Shown here one piece after another: positions 54,980 through 64,000 of a stretch of 64,000 nucleotides of DNA. The stretch comes from Idiomarina zobellii (GTDB lineage: Bacteria; Pseudomonadota; Gammaproteobacteria; Enterobacterales; Alteromonadaceae). The notes under the pieces are model-generated. The model was not told where the DNA came from and searched no databases. It was given only the letters and a program-made list of their open reading frames with translations. The stretch is from NCBI RefSeq assembly GCF_900100855.1, contig NZ_FNCB01000010.1, positions 1 to 64,000 on the forward strand, given 5' to 3'. Made by a program: the position numbers and the translations under genes. Position 1 is the stretch's first letter. Each line of letters starts with the position of its first letter.

Positions 54980-56185
54980 TTACCCCTGAAGCTCTATAGT
55001 CAGTGCGCCGGAAACCTGGCTTCCGCGGTTACTCATCGACCCAGCCTCTATGGCTACACCGTTATTTTGAGCCGCCCGCTGAAAAGCTTCCAATTGTGAA
55101 AAGCTCTCAGCTGTTGCCTGCAGTCGCAATTCATTATTTTGAAAACGCAGCAATTCTAGCTTCACCGCCGGTTCGGCCTGAAATGCTGGTTGCAAGCTAT
55201 CCAGGGCTGCTATAACCGAGCTTTCAGTATTTCCGGCACCGCCCAGTCGTTCAATTTTCTGTTGCAGCTGAGCTCTTAAATTGACAATACGGCTTTCGCC
55301 AGGAAATGCCTCACGATAAAGCTGCTCTGCTTTTGCCTGCAAAGACGCTCGCTGCTGCTCAAGTTGCCAGTATTTTATGCTATTCAGAGTAATAGCCAAC
55401 ACAAATAATACACTGGCAGCAATAGCCAAAGGTTTCCATGGCAAACTTGACGACTGTCGCTGCTTTCTGGCACGAAAAGCTCCTTGCCTGAGGTTGATTT
55501 CAGCATTGCTTTGTAAAGCCGCGACAGCAATTGTCATGGGCACTTCAATATCGGCAGACTCTAATACGCTAGGCGGCTGAGGCCAGTCTATAGCACCATA
55601 GTGAATGATTTTTTCAGGCGGCTCATATTCGCTGCTTAATATGGGAGCAAGTTCAGAAAATGCGGCTCGCTCCACCGCAAAGCCTTGCCAGACCGAGGTT
55701 CTTACCAGAACGCTATGACCCAATTCAATAGCGTGCCATTCATTCTCGTGAGCCGGCAGTAGGAAAATATCAGGCAACCAACGGTTAGACTCAATTCCTG
55801 ACTCTGACAGAACACCCAACCACTGTTGCATATGTGCTTTTTCTACAACGGCCACCGGTATTGTCGAGGCTTTTGTTTCCGGCCAGGCAAAATGCAGCGT
55901 TTCTATGTCTGCCGCAAGTTCTTCTTCCAACGCATACGGAATAACTTTATCCAAATGCTTTTTACTCCCCGTCGGAAGGGTAACCTGAGTTAAAAAGACA
56001 TCTTGACCCGGAACAGCAATAACCACATCACTGCGTGACGCTTTATCCGCCAACTGTGACAGCTCTTCGGTTGACTCCAGCTCGCCGCTGGCAATAAGCT
56101 CCTGTTGCTGGTTATGCCACAACAACCAGGGAATGCTTTCTGTTGTTCCAAAAGCAGGCAGTCGTATTATTAGCGTTTCCTGCAT
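54980..56185 (-). CDS. gspL: Type II secretion protein GspL
   Basis: GspL is the bitopic platform protein that recruits the ATPase GspE to the membrane and contacts GspM. The 401-aa protein has an actin-like cytoplasmic domain (about 1-245), one membrane helix near 250-268 (AIAASVLFVLAITL) and a periplasmic ferredoxin-like domain. The start follows GGGAGAA. It lies three bases downstream of gspK and is intact even though gspK is frameshifted. Confidence 0.94.
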   Translation of the reverse strand: MQETLIIRLPAFGTTESIPWLLWHNQQQELIASGELESTEELSQLADKASRSDVVIAVPGQDVFLTQVTLPTGSKKHLDKVIPYALEEELAADIETLHFAWPETKASTIPVAVVEKAHMQQWLGVLSESGIESNRWLPDIFLLPAHENEWHAIELGHSVLVRTSVWQGFAVERAAFSELAPILSSEYEPPEKIIHYGAIDWPQPPSVLESADIEVPMTIAVAALQSNAEINLRQGAFRARKQRQSSSLPWKPLAIAASVLFVLAITLNSIKYWQLEQQRASLQAKAEQLYREAFPGESRIVNLRAQLQQKIERLGGAGNTESSVIAALDSLQPAFQAEPAVKLELLRFQNNELRLQATAESFSQLEAFQRAAQNNGVAIEAGSMSNRGSQVSGALTIELQG

Positions 56186-56188
56186 GTT

Positions 56189-57168
56189 TTATTCTCCCAT
56201 CGCACGGTACAAGGTGGCGACTTCGCCGTTGTTAACGTGCAGTACTGAACGGGCTTTCATTTCAACATCGCCCCATTGTATATATGCGGTTAGCTGAAAG
56301 TATTCACTTTCAACATCAAGTTCTGACAGTTCGCCGTTAAGCTCTGATTTCACATTGGCAATAGCTTCAACTTCATCGACCTCTTCATTCGACTCATAGC
56401 CTGCTTCCGGCCTGTTCGACAAAAAGGATTGCGCATCTTGTAACGACATTTTACCTTCTGTCACTGCTGTCAGTAATGCAGCTTGCTCATCTTTAAGCGT
56501 ATTCACGTTAATCATTAATGCCGTTTCATTCGGTATTACGCAGACATAAGGACGCAGTTTGCGAACGATTTCCCGACTGTATCCCCTAATCATGCGCAGC
56601 TCGCTAACGTCCAGTAGTAAGCTGTTTGCCGCTAAGTATGGCTTAGGCAGTCCCTGATAATCAGGATCTTCAGCACCATTTGAACCCGACAGCTGAGTGT
56701 CACCGTCTATCCAGTCAACCAGGCTATCGGTTAACCCCTGCGCCTGATATTCATCGAGTTCAACACCTTGCAATAGCGCTTTATACTGTCGCTTACGTCG
56801 CTCCAGCGTGCCAGGGTCTTCCTCATCCGTCACCAGACTTTCAAGTTAAAACAACTGGATAAGTCTCTCACACGAGCCGCTATCTGCCCACCTTCAACCG
56901 GAAACGGACCGGTTCGGCTGGCCCAGCTTTGTTGGTTATTCGCTACACCATCATTTTCGTTTAACTCGCGCTTTAACGCTTCTTTTAAAACATCCTCAGC
57001 GCTTAGCCACATCCAGTAACTTTGTTCAGCTTGCTGCAAGTTGCCCATGCGGGTTATTTGCATTTGCAGTTTAGTACCGAGGTTCACTGCTATCACCGAA
57101 ACCAGAGCAATAACCAGCATGACCGTTATGAGCGCGGCGCCTTTTTGACGAGAGTTTTTAGTCAGCAT
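56189..57168 (-). pseudogene. gspK: gspK, minor pseudopilin, broken by a one-base frameshift
   Basis: GspK caps the type II secretion pseudopilus. The start at 57168 has GGGAGGG upstream and gives a prepilin leader ending KG, then AALITVMLVIAL without the +5 Glu, as usual for GspK. The reading frame stops at 56830-56832 after SSCFNLKVW, but family homology continues at once in the next frame (VTDEEDPGTLERRKR, then about 213 more residues). Restoring one base in the TTGAAAGTC stretch (about 56839-56843) would read FNLNSLVTDEE and give a normal 326-aa protein. The total of 980 bases is one short of 981. It is either a real loss or a sequencing error; a GTG at 56833 could start the downstream part, but that part lacks the membrane helix. 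Confidence 0.9.
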
Positions 57169-57841
57169 TCGACCCTCCCGAACTTTGCGCCTCCGCTTGA
57201 CCTGCACCAGCAACCAAAAATATACGCTTAATTTCGCCATATTGTTCGGTCTGCAAAGTCACCTCAATGGCTTTCGGTAAATCGCCTTCGCTGCGCCACT
57301 CTGCGTTCCAACCCTTATCCAATCCACGATTACCATCGCTTTGACCTGCTGCTCTATAAAAGCGAAACGACAAGTCTGTCACACCGCTCAACAACGTCTG
57401 CACAGTTGGTTCGTTACTCCTGTCATTCACAAACGAATAACTAACCCGTTGTAACTGGCCATCCATAACTCGATAAATAACTGGCTGTAACTCGGCTCGC
57501 GGCAGAACATCACCCGGGTTATCAAAGCCGCTGCGCACAAAAGCTAAAACACCGCGCTCTGAATCAAAGTAGCCAACGTCATTACTTAAATACTGGTGCG
57601 TTACTTCAGTGTCATTGGGGCGCGTAGGCTTAGCGACTAACTGGCGAATGTCTTGTTGCATTAACAGTTGGCTAAATTGCAGCTGCTCCAGCGACTCTCG
57701 CCGCTCGCTCGACTGCTGTTCGGTACTGACCATTTGGCTTAACACCTGATAACTGGCTATACCAATTACCGCAAAAATGGCCATAGTCACCAACACTTCA
57801 ACTAAGGTGAACCCCGACTGTCGGTTGCCGTTAACGTGCAT
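57158..57841 (-). CDS. gspJ: Type II secretion minor pseudopilin GspJ
   Basis: GspJ is one of the minor pseudopilins that form the pseudopilus tip with GspI and GspK. The ATG at 57841 follows AAGGTG and gives 227 aa; a GTG at 57850 would add three residues. The prepilin leader ends NRQSG, cleaved before FTLVEVLVTMAI, with Glu at +5. The periplasmic domain follows. It overlaps gspI by 11 bases and gspK by 11 bases. Confidence 0.93.
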   Translation of the reverse strand: MHVNGNRQSGFTLVEVLVTMAIFAVIGIASYQVLSQMVSTEQQSSERRESLEQLQFSQLLMQQDIRQLVAKPTRPNDTEVTHQYLSNDVGYFDSERGVLAFVRSGFDNPGDVLPRAELQPVIYRVMDGQLQRVSYSFVNDRSNEPTVQTLLSGVTDLSFRFYRAAGQSDGNRGLDKGWNAEWRSEGDLPKAIEVTLQTEQYGEIKRIFLVAGAGQAEAQSSGGSNAD

Positions 57842-58223
57842 TCCGGTCACCTTTAGCGGCTGAGTCAGGTTTTCTCAAGTAGCGCGTTAACCGATAATGC
57901 TCCCGCCCACCTTCCGTTTTTGACACTATCACTGTGACAGCGACGACATTAGGAGTTACTGTTTCAACCACCTGCTGCTGCCAATGCCAGGTGGTGCCGG
58001 CTTGCTCAGCCGTGCCTTTCTTATTGTCTTTTACCGGCCATTCCTGGGCCAGGGACACTTCTGCTATCCGGTTTGACGCCACATACTGTGCAAAGGTTTT
58101 ACTTTGTAAGTCGCTTAAACTGGTCAGGTGACTACTGGCTGCTTGTAATGCGGCCAAAGCCGCTAACCCAAAAACCGATAGCGCGACCATGACTTCAATA
58201 AGTGTAAAACCTTTTACCCTCAT
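57831..58223 (-). CDS. gspI: Type II secretion minor pseudopilin GspI
   Basis: A 130-aa minor pseudopilin. The very short leader MRVKG is followed by FTLIEVMVALSVFGLAALA, with Glu at +5, which is the standard processing signal for the prepilin peptidase (encoded elsewhere). The protein starts at an ATG that overlaps the gspH stop (ATGA). GspI is known to be central in assembling the pseudopilus tip. Confidence 0.94.
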   Translation of the reverse strand: MRVKGFTLIEVMVALSVFGLAALAALQAASSHLTSLSDLQSKTFAQYVASNRIAEVSLAQEWPVKDNKKGTAEQAGTTWHWQQQVVETVTPNVVAVTVIVSKTEGGREHYRLTRYLRKPDSAAKGDRNAR

Positions 58224-58807
58224 TGCTCAGGCGCCTCATTTAAAACAATCAATTGCCAACTGTTTTCAGTTTTCACCCAACGCTCCGCGGCAATATCATT
58301 CGCATTTTCAATTTTTAAGGTAAAAGCTGTCATCTCGCCACTTGGCAAAATAAGTACATCCGGACGCTTTATTTCAGACTCGTCATCCTGTTCTGAATCA
58401 TCCCCGCTGCCAAAAACACCGTCGTTCAGTTCTTCATTTTGAGCCAGCTCAGCCATGTCCTGATTTAATAACTGCCAGCTTAATGGCCACTCAGTTTGCT
58501 GAGGTTTAAGCCCACGAGTGTTAAAAGATTGCCAGCTTTCCTCCTGCCAAACCAGAAACTCATAACCATTGTCGTTAAACGCAAGCGCGAGGGGTTGCTG
58601 CCGCACCATCGCATACTCACGTGCATATTGAAGTTGCTGCTGTAGCGTTATTGCTGAGTCTTGAGCAGAGTTTTGCTGACGGTTACTGCCCGGTAACGTC
58701 AACATAACTGAGCTGGCAATAAGGCCAAGAATGGCCATTACCAGCATCAGTTCAATCAGAGTGAATCCTTGTTGCTGGCGCCTATTGGTCACGGTTGTTG
58801 TTGCCAA
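58220..58807 (-). CDS. gspH: Type II secretion minor pseudopilin GspH
   Basis: A 195-aa minor pseudopilin with a leader ending QQQG and then FTLIELMLVMAIL. The frame can start at a TTG (58807) or at a GTG (58792); neither has a good ribosome binding site, and both lie inside the end of gspG, so translation is probably coupled to gspG. An acidic stretch (GSGDDSEQDDESE) in the periplasmic domain is unusual and suggests a loop in this family member. Confidence 0.9.
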   Translation of the reverse strand: MATTTVTNRRQQQGFTLIELMLVMAILGLIASSVMLTLPGSNRQQNSAQDSAITLQQQLQYAREYAMVRQQPLALAFNDNGYEFLVWQEESWQSFNTRGLKPQQTEWPLSWQLLNQDMAELAQNEELNDGVFGSGDDSEQDDESEIKRPDVLILPSGEMTAFTLKIENANDIAAERWVKTENSWQLIVLNEAPEQ

Positions 58808-59219
58808 TCATCCAACTACCGAAGTCATCTTCAGTACCCGGTTGACCGTCTGGGCCTGCTGAAAAAATATCAATATCGTCGTACTGTCCCGGGTTCAACA
58901 ACAGGTAGTCGTTGCCGTAAGGGTCTTGCGGTAAACGACGAATATAGCCACCGCTGCGATAGCTTCGCGGTTGCGGATCAATATTCGGTTCATTCACGAG
59001 TGCTTCTAAACCTTGCTCGGTGGTTGGAAACATACCGTTATCAAGGTGATACTGAGCTAATGCATTCTCTAATGCCACAATGTCAGCAATCACTTTTTGC
59101 TCGTTCGCTTTTTCCTGGTTGCCCAACACATTAGGTAACACCATGGTTGCCAAAATACCAATAATGGCAATAACCACCATAACTTCAACGAGTGAAAAAC
59201 CAGATTGATTACGTCTCAT
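58782..59219 (-). CDS. gspG: Type II secretion major pseudopilin GspG
   Basis: GspG forms the shaft of the pseudopilus. The 145-aa protein has the leader MRRNQSG followed by FSLVEVMVVIAIIGILATMV, Glu at +5, and the calcium-binding C-terminal part typical of the major pseudopilin (DIDIFSAGPDGQPGTEDD). The +2/+3 residues are Ser-Leu rather than the usual Thr-Leu. The gene is two bases downstream of gspF and overlaps gspH. Confidence 0.96.
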   Translation of the reverse strand: MRRNQSGFSLVEVMVVIAIIGILATMVLPNVLGNQEKANEQKVIADIVALENALAQYHLDNGMFPTTEQGLEALVNEPNIDPQPRSYRSGGYIRRLPQDPYGNDYLLLNPGQYDDIDIFSAGPDGQPGTEDDFGSWMIGNNNRDQ

Positions 59220-59221
59220 AA

Positions 59222-60448
59222 TTAAAGTCCTACACTATTATTTAACTGCAATATGGGCTGAATTATCGACAAAACGATAAAAAAGACGATGCCCGCCATG
59301 GTGACAATCAGCACAGGTTCGAAGACCTTAAGGCTGACTGTGACTAAATTTTCAAATTCTTTATCCTGGTTGTCGGCGCAGCGTTTCAGCATCTGCTCAA
59401 GCTCACCCGACTTCTCACCTGCCGCTATCATATGCAGCATCATAGGCGGGAATAGCCCGGTTTCCTGCAATGCTGCCCTTAACGACGAACCTTCTCTTAC
59501 CCTGTCAGCGGCTTCATCGACCGCTTCTCTTATCGCTAAATTACCAATAACCGATGAGGTAATGCGCAGACCATCGAGTAATGGCACCGCCGATGACGTT
59601 AAAATACTCAGCGTTCTTGCAAAGCGCGCTGTACTAACCCCTCGTATGACTTTCCCCAACATAGGAAGTTTCAGCAAGCGGTAATGATACGTTAACCGGT
59701 TTGTGTCTTTTCGAAGCCACTGTCCAAATAACAACAATAAAACAGCCAACCCAACAACCAGCCAGAGTCCCCAATTCTGCAAAAACTCACTAATAGCTAT
59801 CATAGCCAACGTAGTAGGAGGTAGCTCTTGCCCCATAGTGGCAAAGTTCTCGACAATTTGAGGCACTATTGAAACCAAGAGAAATACGACAATACCGATA
59901 GCCACCAGAGTCAGCATAAGCGGATAAATAAGCGCCTGCGTCAACTGACTCTTCATGTGCTGTCGCTGTTCCGTGTAATCGGCCAACTCTTCGAGAACCT
60001 GGTCCAGATGCCCGGACTTCTCACCCGCAGCCACCATTGCCGTATACAGCGAGTCAAACACCCCAGGGAATTCCGCCATTGCCTCAGCCAGACCATAACC
60101 TTCAACGACTTTGCTTCGTACTGACATAACCAGCTTTTTCATGCGTGGCTTTTCAGTTTGATCAGCAACGGCCAGTAACGCTTGCTCAATAGGCAAAGCA
60201 GAGCCTACTAAGGTCGAAAGCTGACGAGTAATAAGGGCAAGGTCCTGCGCTTTGACTTTTCGAAATGTGAAGCCCCAGCGATTCTGCTCACTCTGCTTCT
60301 TCTCTTTTTCCGCCGCAGCAGAAATAGCAACAGGCATAAGGCCTTGTTCACGAAGCATCTGCCGAACCTGACGTTCAGTATCAGCCTCAAGCACGCCTTT
60401 TTTCTTACGTCCATTATTGGCTATTGCCTGATACTCAAATGCTGCCAC
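59222..60448 (-). CDS. gspF: Type II secretion inner-membrane protein GspF
   Basis: GspF is the polytopic core of the platform in the inner membrane, linked to the ATPase GspE. The 408-aa protein has two homologous domains with about three membrane helices, the conserved AAGEKSGHLDQVLEELADY near residues 136-154 and the matching AAGEKSGELEQML near the second repeat. It starts three bases after gspE and has no other ribosome binding site of note. Confidence 0.96.
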   Translation of the reverse strand: MAAFEYQAIANNGRKKKGVLEADTERQVRQMLREQGLMPVAISAAAEKEKKQSEQNRWGFTFRKVKAQDLALITRQLSTLVGSALPIEQALLAVADQTEKPRMKKLVMSVRSKVVEGYGLAEAMAEFPGVFDSLYTAMVAAGEKSGHLDQVLEELADYTEQRQHMKSQLTQALIYPLMLTLVAIGIVVFLLVSIVPQIVENFATMGQELPPTTLAMIAISEFLQNWGLWLVVGLAVLLLLFGQWLRKDTNRLTYHYRLLKLPMLGKVIRGVSTARFARTLSILTSSAVPLLDGLRITSSVIGNLAIREAVDEAADRVREGSSLRAALQETGLFPPMMLHMIAAGEKSGELEQMLKRCADNQDKEFENLVTVSLKVFEPVLIVTMAGIVFFIVLSIIQPILQLNNSVGL

Positions 60449-60451
60449 GTA

Positions 60452-61936
60452 TTACTCCTCGCGAGTAACTCGCAAGACTTCCTCTAGTGTAGTTTTCCCT
60501 TCCAGCACCTTTTGCAGACCGTCTTGTCGTATGCTTGGGGTTGACTGGCGTATGTACTTTTCAATCGCCTGTTCACCGTGACCGTTATGCACAAGTTCGC
60601 GCACATGATCATCGACCTGGAGAAGTTCGTGAATCCCCGTTCGCCCTCTATAACCGGTATGGTTACATCCCTCACAGCTGCCTGCGCGGTAAATAGTATG
60701 TTCCGAGCTCTCACTCAGCCCTAGTATCTGGCGCTCTTCCGTATCGGGCGTATGAGGCTGACGACAGCTACTACATAAAGTCCGAACTAAGCGCTGAGAC
60801 AACACCGCCAATAAACTGGAGGACAGCAGGAATGGTTCAACCCCCATATCCTCAAGACGTGTGATAGCACCCGCAGCTGTATTCGTGTGTAACGTCGACA
60901 AAACCAAGTGCCCCGTCAATGATGCCTGCACAGCAATTTGGGCGGTCTCTACGTCTCGTATTTCCCCGACCATAACAACGTCAGGATCTTGCCGCAGAAT
61001 CGCTCGCAAACCACGCGCGAAGGTCATATCAACACGCTGATTCACCTGCGTTTGTCCAATACCGTCGATGGCATACTCGATGGGATCTTCTACTGTCAGA
61101 ATATTACGGTCTTTCGAATTAATTTCGCTCAGCCCGGCATACAAGGTCGTACTTTTACCGGAACCGGTTGGGCCAGTCACAAGAATAATACCATGAGGCT
61201 TATGAATCAGCTGCTGGAAGATATTGCGGTTTTCCTGCGTCATTCCCAGCTGCATTAGGTTCAAACGTGCATTATTTTTATCAAGCAAGCGCAGAACAAC
61301 GCGCTCGCCATGGTTCGACGGCATAGTCGACACCCGCACGTCGACCGCTCTACCAGCGATAAGCAATGAAATACGGCCGTCTTGCGGTATACGTTTTTCA
61401 GCAATATCCAGCTGCGCCATGACTTTAATTCGGGAAACTAAAAGAGAAGACAGCTTACGGTTTGGCTTTAAGACTTCACGCAATACGCCATCAATACGGA
61501 AGCGAATTAGTAGTGACTTTTCGAACGTCTCTATGTGAATATCCGATGCCCCCTCTTTTATCGCCTCACTTAACATGGCGTTGATGAGTTTGATAATAGG
61601 TGCGTCGTCTTCACTTTCTAATAGATCTTCGGTTTGCGGTAACTCGTCCGCCAGTGAGAACAAGTCAGACTCATTCCCGATGTCTTCCATCAGCTGTTTC
61701 GCTTCCGACGAGTCACGTTGATAAGCTTGTGTTAAAAGCGTTTCAAAGTCGTTTGCCGGGTGTTCTTGCAAAGTGAAAGGCTGACCCAGCTTACGTCGCA
61801 CTTCCCTGAGCGCTTGTGCAGAAACACCGGCTCGGCAGTGCACAACCATAGGTTCGCCCGACTCAACCACCACGCCAAAGCGTTTGGCAAAGCTAAAAGG
61901 TAACCGTGTTGTCGCAATAGCACTCGCGTCAGTCAT
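60452..61936 (-). CDS. gspE: Type II secretion ATPase GspE
   Basis: GspE is the hexameric cytoplasmic ATPase that drives pseudopilus assembly. The 494-aa protein has Walker A GPTGSGKS at 255-262, the Asp box [10 protein letters not shown], the His box [11 protein letters not shown] and a zinc-binding tetracysteine (Cys388, Cys391, Cys421, Cys424) that separates GspE from PilT-like retraction ATPases. An N-terminal domain binds GspL. It overlaps gspD by eight bases. Confidence 0.97.
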   Translation of the reverse strand: MTDASAIATTRLPFSFAKRFGVVVESGEPMVVHCRAGVSAQALREVRRKLGQPFTLQEHPANDFETLLTQAYQRDSSEAKQLMEDIGNESDLFSLADELPQTEDLLESEDDAPIIKLINAMLSEAIKEGASDIHIETFEKSLLIRFRIDGVLREVLKPNRKLSSLLVSRIKVMAQLDIAEKRIPQDGRISLLIAGRAVDVRVSTMPSNHGERVVLRLLDKNNARLNLMQLGMTQENRNIFQQLIHKPHGIILVTGPTGSGKSTTLYAGLSEINSKDRNILTVEDPIEYAIDGIGQTQVNQRVDMTFARGLRAILRQDPDVVMVGEIRDVETAQIAVQASLTGHLVLSTLHTNTAAGAITRLEDMGVEPFLLSSSLLAVLSQRLVRTLCSSCRQPHTPDTEERQILGLSESSEHTIYRAGSCEGCNHTGYRGRTGIHELLQVDDHVRELVHNGHGEQAIEKYIRQSTPSIRQDGLQKVLEGKTTLEEVLRVTREE

Positions 61937-63992
61937 TCTCTTTCTCTGGCTGTTTATTATCCAGGTACTCTTCGAAGCCGGGCGGCAAGGTTAACTCACT
62001 GTCCCATTCATTCATTACCGGAGACTCTTCCATTGGCATCAAGGAAATACCGCGTGAACGCTCGTCCAGTTGCAGTGCGCGCATATAGTTGTATTTTGCA
62101 GAGCTGATTTCTCGCATGCGCTTTCCATTGCGAACTATCGTCGGCCGAATAAACACCATTAAGTTGCGCTTTTGCTTGGACGTTGAGGTAGAGCTAAACA
62201 GTCTTCCTAACACCGGAATGTCGCCCAGCAGCGGTATCTTAGACACCGACTCCTGTACGTCTTCGTCGATAAGGCCGCCCAGAACAATGGTTTCGCCATC
62301 GTCCGCCATGACGGTTGTTTTCATTTCACGCTTATTAATAATAACGTCTACTGAGGTTGCGCCACTTAAACTTGAGACTTCCTGCTCAATAGTCATTTGC
62401 ACGGCATCACCTTCATTAATTTGTGGCGTCACTTTCAGTTTTATGCCCACTTCAGTTCGGTCTACGGTCTGGAAAGGGTTATCGTTGTTATCACCGGTAG
62501 TTGACCCCGTAATGGTTGGCACTTCCTGACCGACCAAAAAGCTCGCTTCCTCGTTATCAACCGTAACAATGCTGGGTGTTGCTAAGATGTTTGAGTTAGT
62601 ATCCTGAGTCACTGCCTGAACTACCGCAGCCCAGTCATTCTGAATAGTACCGAACATCATGCCATTGACTGAACCGAGTAAATTAGCCAGCAGCGATATG
62701 TCACCGGGCTCGTCCGGCTCAGTTGTTGTTACCTCAACGCCACCGTCGGTAATACGCGTTGTTGTTGTGCCTGGCTGTTCCCTAGCCTGATAAGCACCGG
62801 CAGCCAAGCTACCGATAGGCACTTGGCTACCATCATTATATTGCACCATACCGCCGTCTTCGCTTATCCACTGGACACCAAAGTTGACGTTATCGCCTTC
62901 CATAATTTCGACAATAATCGCTTCAACCTGAACCTGCGCACGGCGAATATCCAGGTCGTGAATGACTTTCTCCAGAGAAGCCATCATGTCCTGCTGAGCC
63001 GTTATAACAACTGAGTTAGTCGGCTCATGCGGACTAATGCTCACAGAGTCGTTATTATTGCGTCGGCGAGTTGTGTTGGTATTTGACGTTTGTTGCTCAC
63101 TTTCAGCCTGTATTGAGCGACTCACGTCGTTTAAAACCTCGACCACTTCCGGCGCTTTTGCGTATTTCAAATAAAATACACGCGTATTACCTTCCGACTT
63201 TAAGTCTTGGTCAAGTTGCTTAATAAGCTTAACAACTCGAGCTCTTGCTCGCGGTTCACCACTGACAATAACCGAGTTACTGCGCTCGTCGGCAACGATT
63301 TTAGGAATCAGCAAAGGTGGTGTTCCGTCGTTATTGCTTTTTTCATACAGTGATTGCGCAATACGCACAATTTCACTGGCCGACGCATACTCGAGGTGAA
63401 TCATATCAACGTCTTGGTCACCTGCCCTGTCGACCCGCTCGATAATCTCTACCAAGCGCTGCACAGTTTCTGAGCGACCTGTCATCATAATAACGTTTGA
63501 AGGGTCGTAGCTAACCACCATGCCACCACCACTTTGATCATTAAGCTGGCGCAATAAAGGCGCTAATTCACGTACAGAAACATTTTCAACGGGAACAACA
63601 CGCGTGACCATTGCATCGCCAGAGCCTCGGCTGTCAGCGTCCATAACAGGTAATGACGATGTCTTAGCGTCGCGGTCTCGAATGACTTTAAGTACGCCAG
63701 ATTCCATCTCTACCACAGCAAAGCCGTAAACTTCTAAGACGTTAAGGAAGAACTGATAGTACTGCTCTTCATTCATCACGTCATAGCTACGTACATCGAT
63801 TTTGCCACGCACATTTGGGTCAATAATAATGGTTTTGCCCAAGTTGCGGCCTACCACCTGAATAAATTCGTTGATGTCGGTATTTTTAAAGCTGGCCGCA
63901 TATTCTTCCGCCGTTAATGGCGTACTCATTACGCTTACTGCCAACCCCAGGGCTCCGAGCCAATTTCTTAAGCCTCTTTTTGCCACTGACAT
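61929..63992 (-). CDS. gspD: Type II secretion secretin GspD
   Basis: GspD forms the ring-shaped outer-membrane channel through which folded proteins leave the cell. The 687-aa protein has a signal peptide (about 1-28), four N domains (N0-N3) in the periplasm with Asn/Ser-rich connecting loops, and the C-terminal secretin domain with the signature VPLLGDIP-type stretch as [15 protein letters not shown]. An S domain near the end binds the pilotin. It is the first gene of the operon visible in this window; gspC should lie upstream, just outside the right edge. Confidence 0.96.
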   Translation of the reverse strand: MSVAKRGLRNWLGALGLAVSVMSTPLTAEEYAASFKNTDINEFIQVVGRNLGKTIIIDPNVRGKIDVRSYDVMNEEQYYQFFLNVLEVYGFAVVEMESGVLKVIRDRDAKTSSLPVMDADSRGSGDAMVTRVVPVENVSVRELAPLLRQLNDQSGGGMVVSYDPSNVIMMTGRSETVQRLVEIIERVDRAGDQDVDMIHLEYASASEIVRIAQSLYEKSNNDGTPPLLIPKIVADERSNSVIVSGEPRARARVVKLIKQLDQDLKSEGNTRVFYLKYAKAPEVVEVLNDVSRSIQAESEQQTSNTNTTRRRNNNDSVSISPHEPTNSVVITAQQDMMASLEKVIHDLDIRRAQVQVEAIIVEIMEGDNVNFGVQWISEDGGMVQYNDGSQVPIGSLAAGAYQAREQPGTTTTRITDGGVEVTTTEPDEPGDISLLANLLGSVNGMMFGTIQNDWAAVVQAVTQDTNSNILATPSIVTVDNEEASFLVGQEVPTITGSTTGDNNDNPFQTVDRTEVGIKLKVTPQINEGDAVQMTIEQEVSSLSGATSVDVIINKREMKTTVMADDGETIVLGGLIDEDVQESVSKIPLLGDIPVLGRLFSSTSTSKQKRNLMVFIRPTIVRNGKRMREISSAKYNYMRALQLDERSRGISLMPMEESPVMNEWDSELTLPPGFEEYLDNKQPEKEND

Positions 63993-64000
63993 ATTAATTT

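Noticed and set aside
56189-56833. The second gspK segment as a separate gene starting at GTG 56833
   Set aside because: It continues GspK homology at the exact point where the first segment stops, lacks the signal helix, and the total length is one base short of a full gspK.
1-64000. tRNA, rRNA, CRISPR arrays, prophage or toxin-antitoxin modules
   Set aside because: I looked by eye for cloverleaf ends, repeat-spacer periodicity and phage genes and saw none; a covariance search would be needed to exclude small RNAs.

Overview
The window is a dense, mostly chromosomal segment of a marine gammaproteobacterium. The gene content points to the Alteromonadales, and most likely to Idiomarina or a close relative; this is inferred from family content and moderate GC, not from a marker gene. 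Supporting traits are a Na+-type flagellar MotX, the carboxynorspermidine polyamine route, a Vibrio-type CrbS/CrbR acetate switch next to acs, a KdtA-KdkA lipopolysaccharide enzyme and a full type II secretion operon. No rRNA, tRNA, CRISPR array or prophage was seen. The only mobile DNA is the 3' end of an IS256-family insertion sequence at the left edge.

Layout. Positions 1-590 hold the IS end, the remnant of the gene it probably cut, and a 62-aa zinc-ribbon protein. Positions 620-4,330 hold a lipoprotein amidase and, on the minus strand, pilT translationally coupled to a PhoD-like protein that has lost its metal ligands. Positions 4,337-13,900 are a conserved housekeeping block (yggS-proC-yggT-DUF4426, nhaP2, rdgB-hemW, trmB, an OmpA-type protein, mutY-yggX). 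Positions 14,047-16,470 are proBA. Positions 16,495-19,262 form a cell-envelope operon (glycosyltransferase, then a KdtA-KdkA fusion). Positions 19,384-23,450 hold an iron-sulfur photolyase-lipocalin pair and a DEAD-box helicase with a long leader. Positions 23,587-32,062 hold two aldehyde dehydrogenases, cnoX, zapE, a sodium symporter and tmcA. Positions 32,126-36,723 hold a prolyl oligopeptidase lipoprotein and the two carboxynorspermidine genes. Positions 36,750-40,207 (minus) hold murB-birA-coaX-motX. Positions 40,231-47,690 hold the acs-crbR-crbS operon and a divergent porin. Positions 47,717-52,790 hold a periplasmic alkaline phosphatase, xseA, and a methionine pair (metX-like, O-acyl-homoserine sulfhydrylase) behind a three-box MetJ-like operator. 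Positions 52,816-64,000 (minus) hold mscS and gspD-E-F-G-H-I-J-K-L-M-N.

How the parts work together. CrbS (a transporter-like hybrid kinase) and CrbR probably control acs so that acetate excreted during growth is recovered; a TAGAC/GTCTA palindrome between acs and the porin is a candidate operator. The methionine pair would activate homoserine and then sulfhydrylate it, under MetJ. The gsp operon encodes nearly the whole secretion machine, but gspK carries a one-base frameshift in this sequence that should break the pseudopilus tip unless it is a sequencing error.

The observations most worth following are: the ligand-less PhoD-like protein coupled to pilT; the KdtA-KdkA fusion with a well-placed internal start; the gspK frameshift; the candidate operators of the acs/porin and metX regions; and the inverted repeats upstream of proB. 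I found no clearly new multi-gene system; the pilT/pseudo-phosphatase pair is the nearest candidate.
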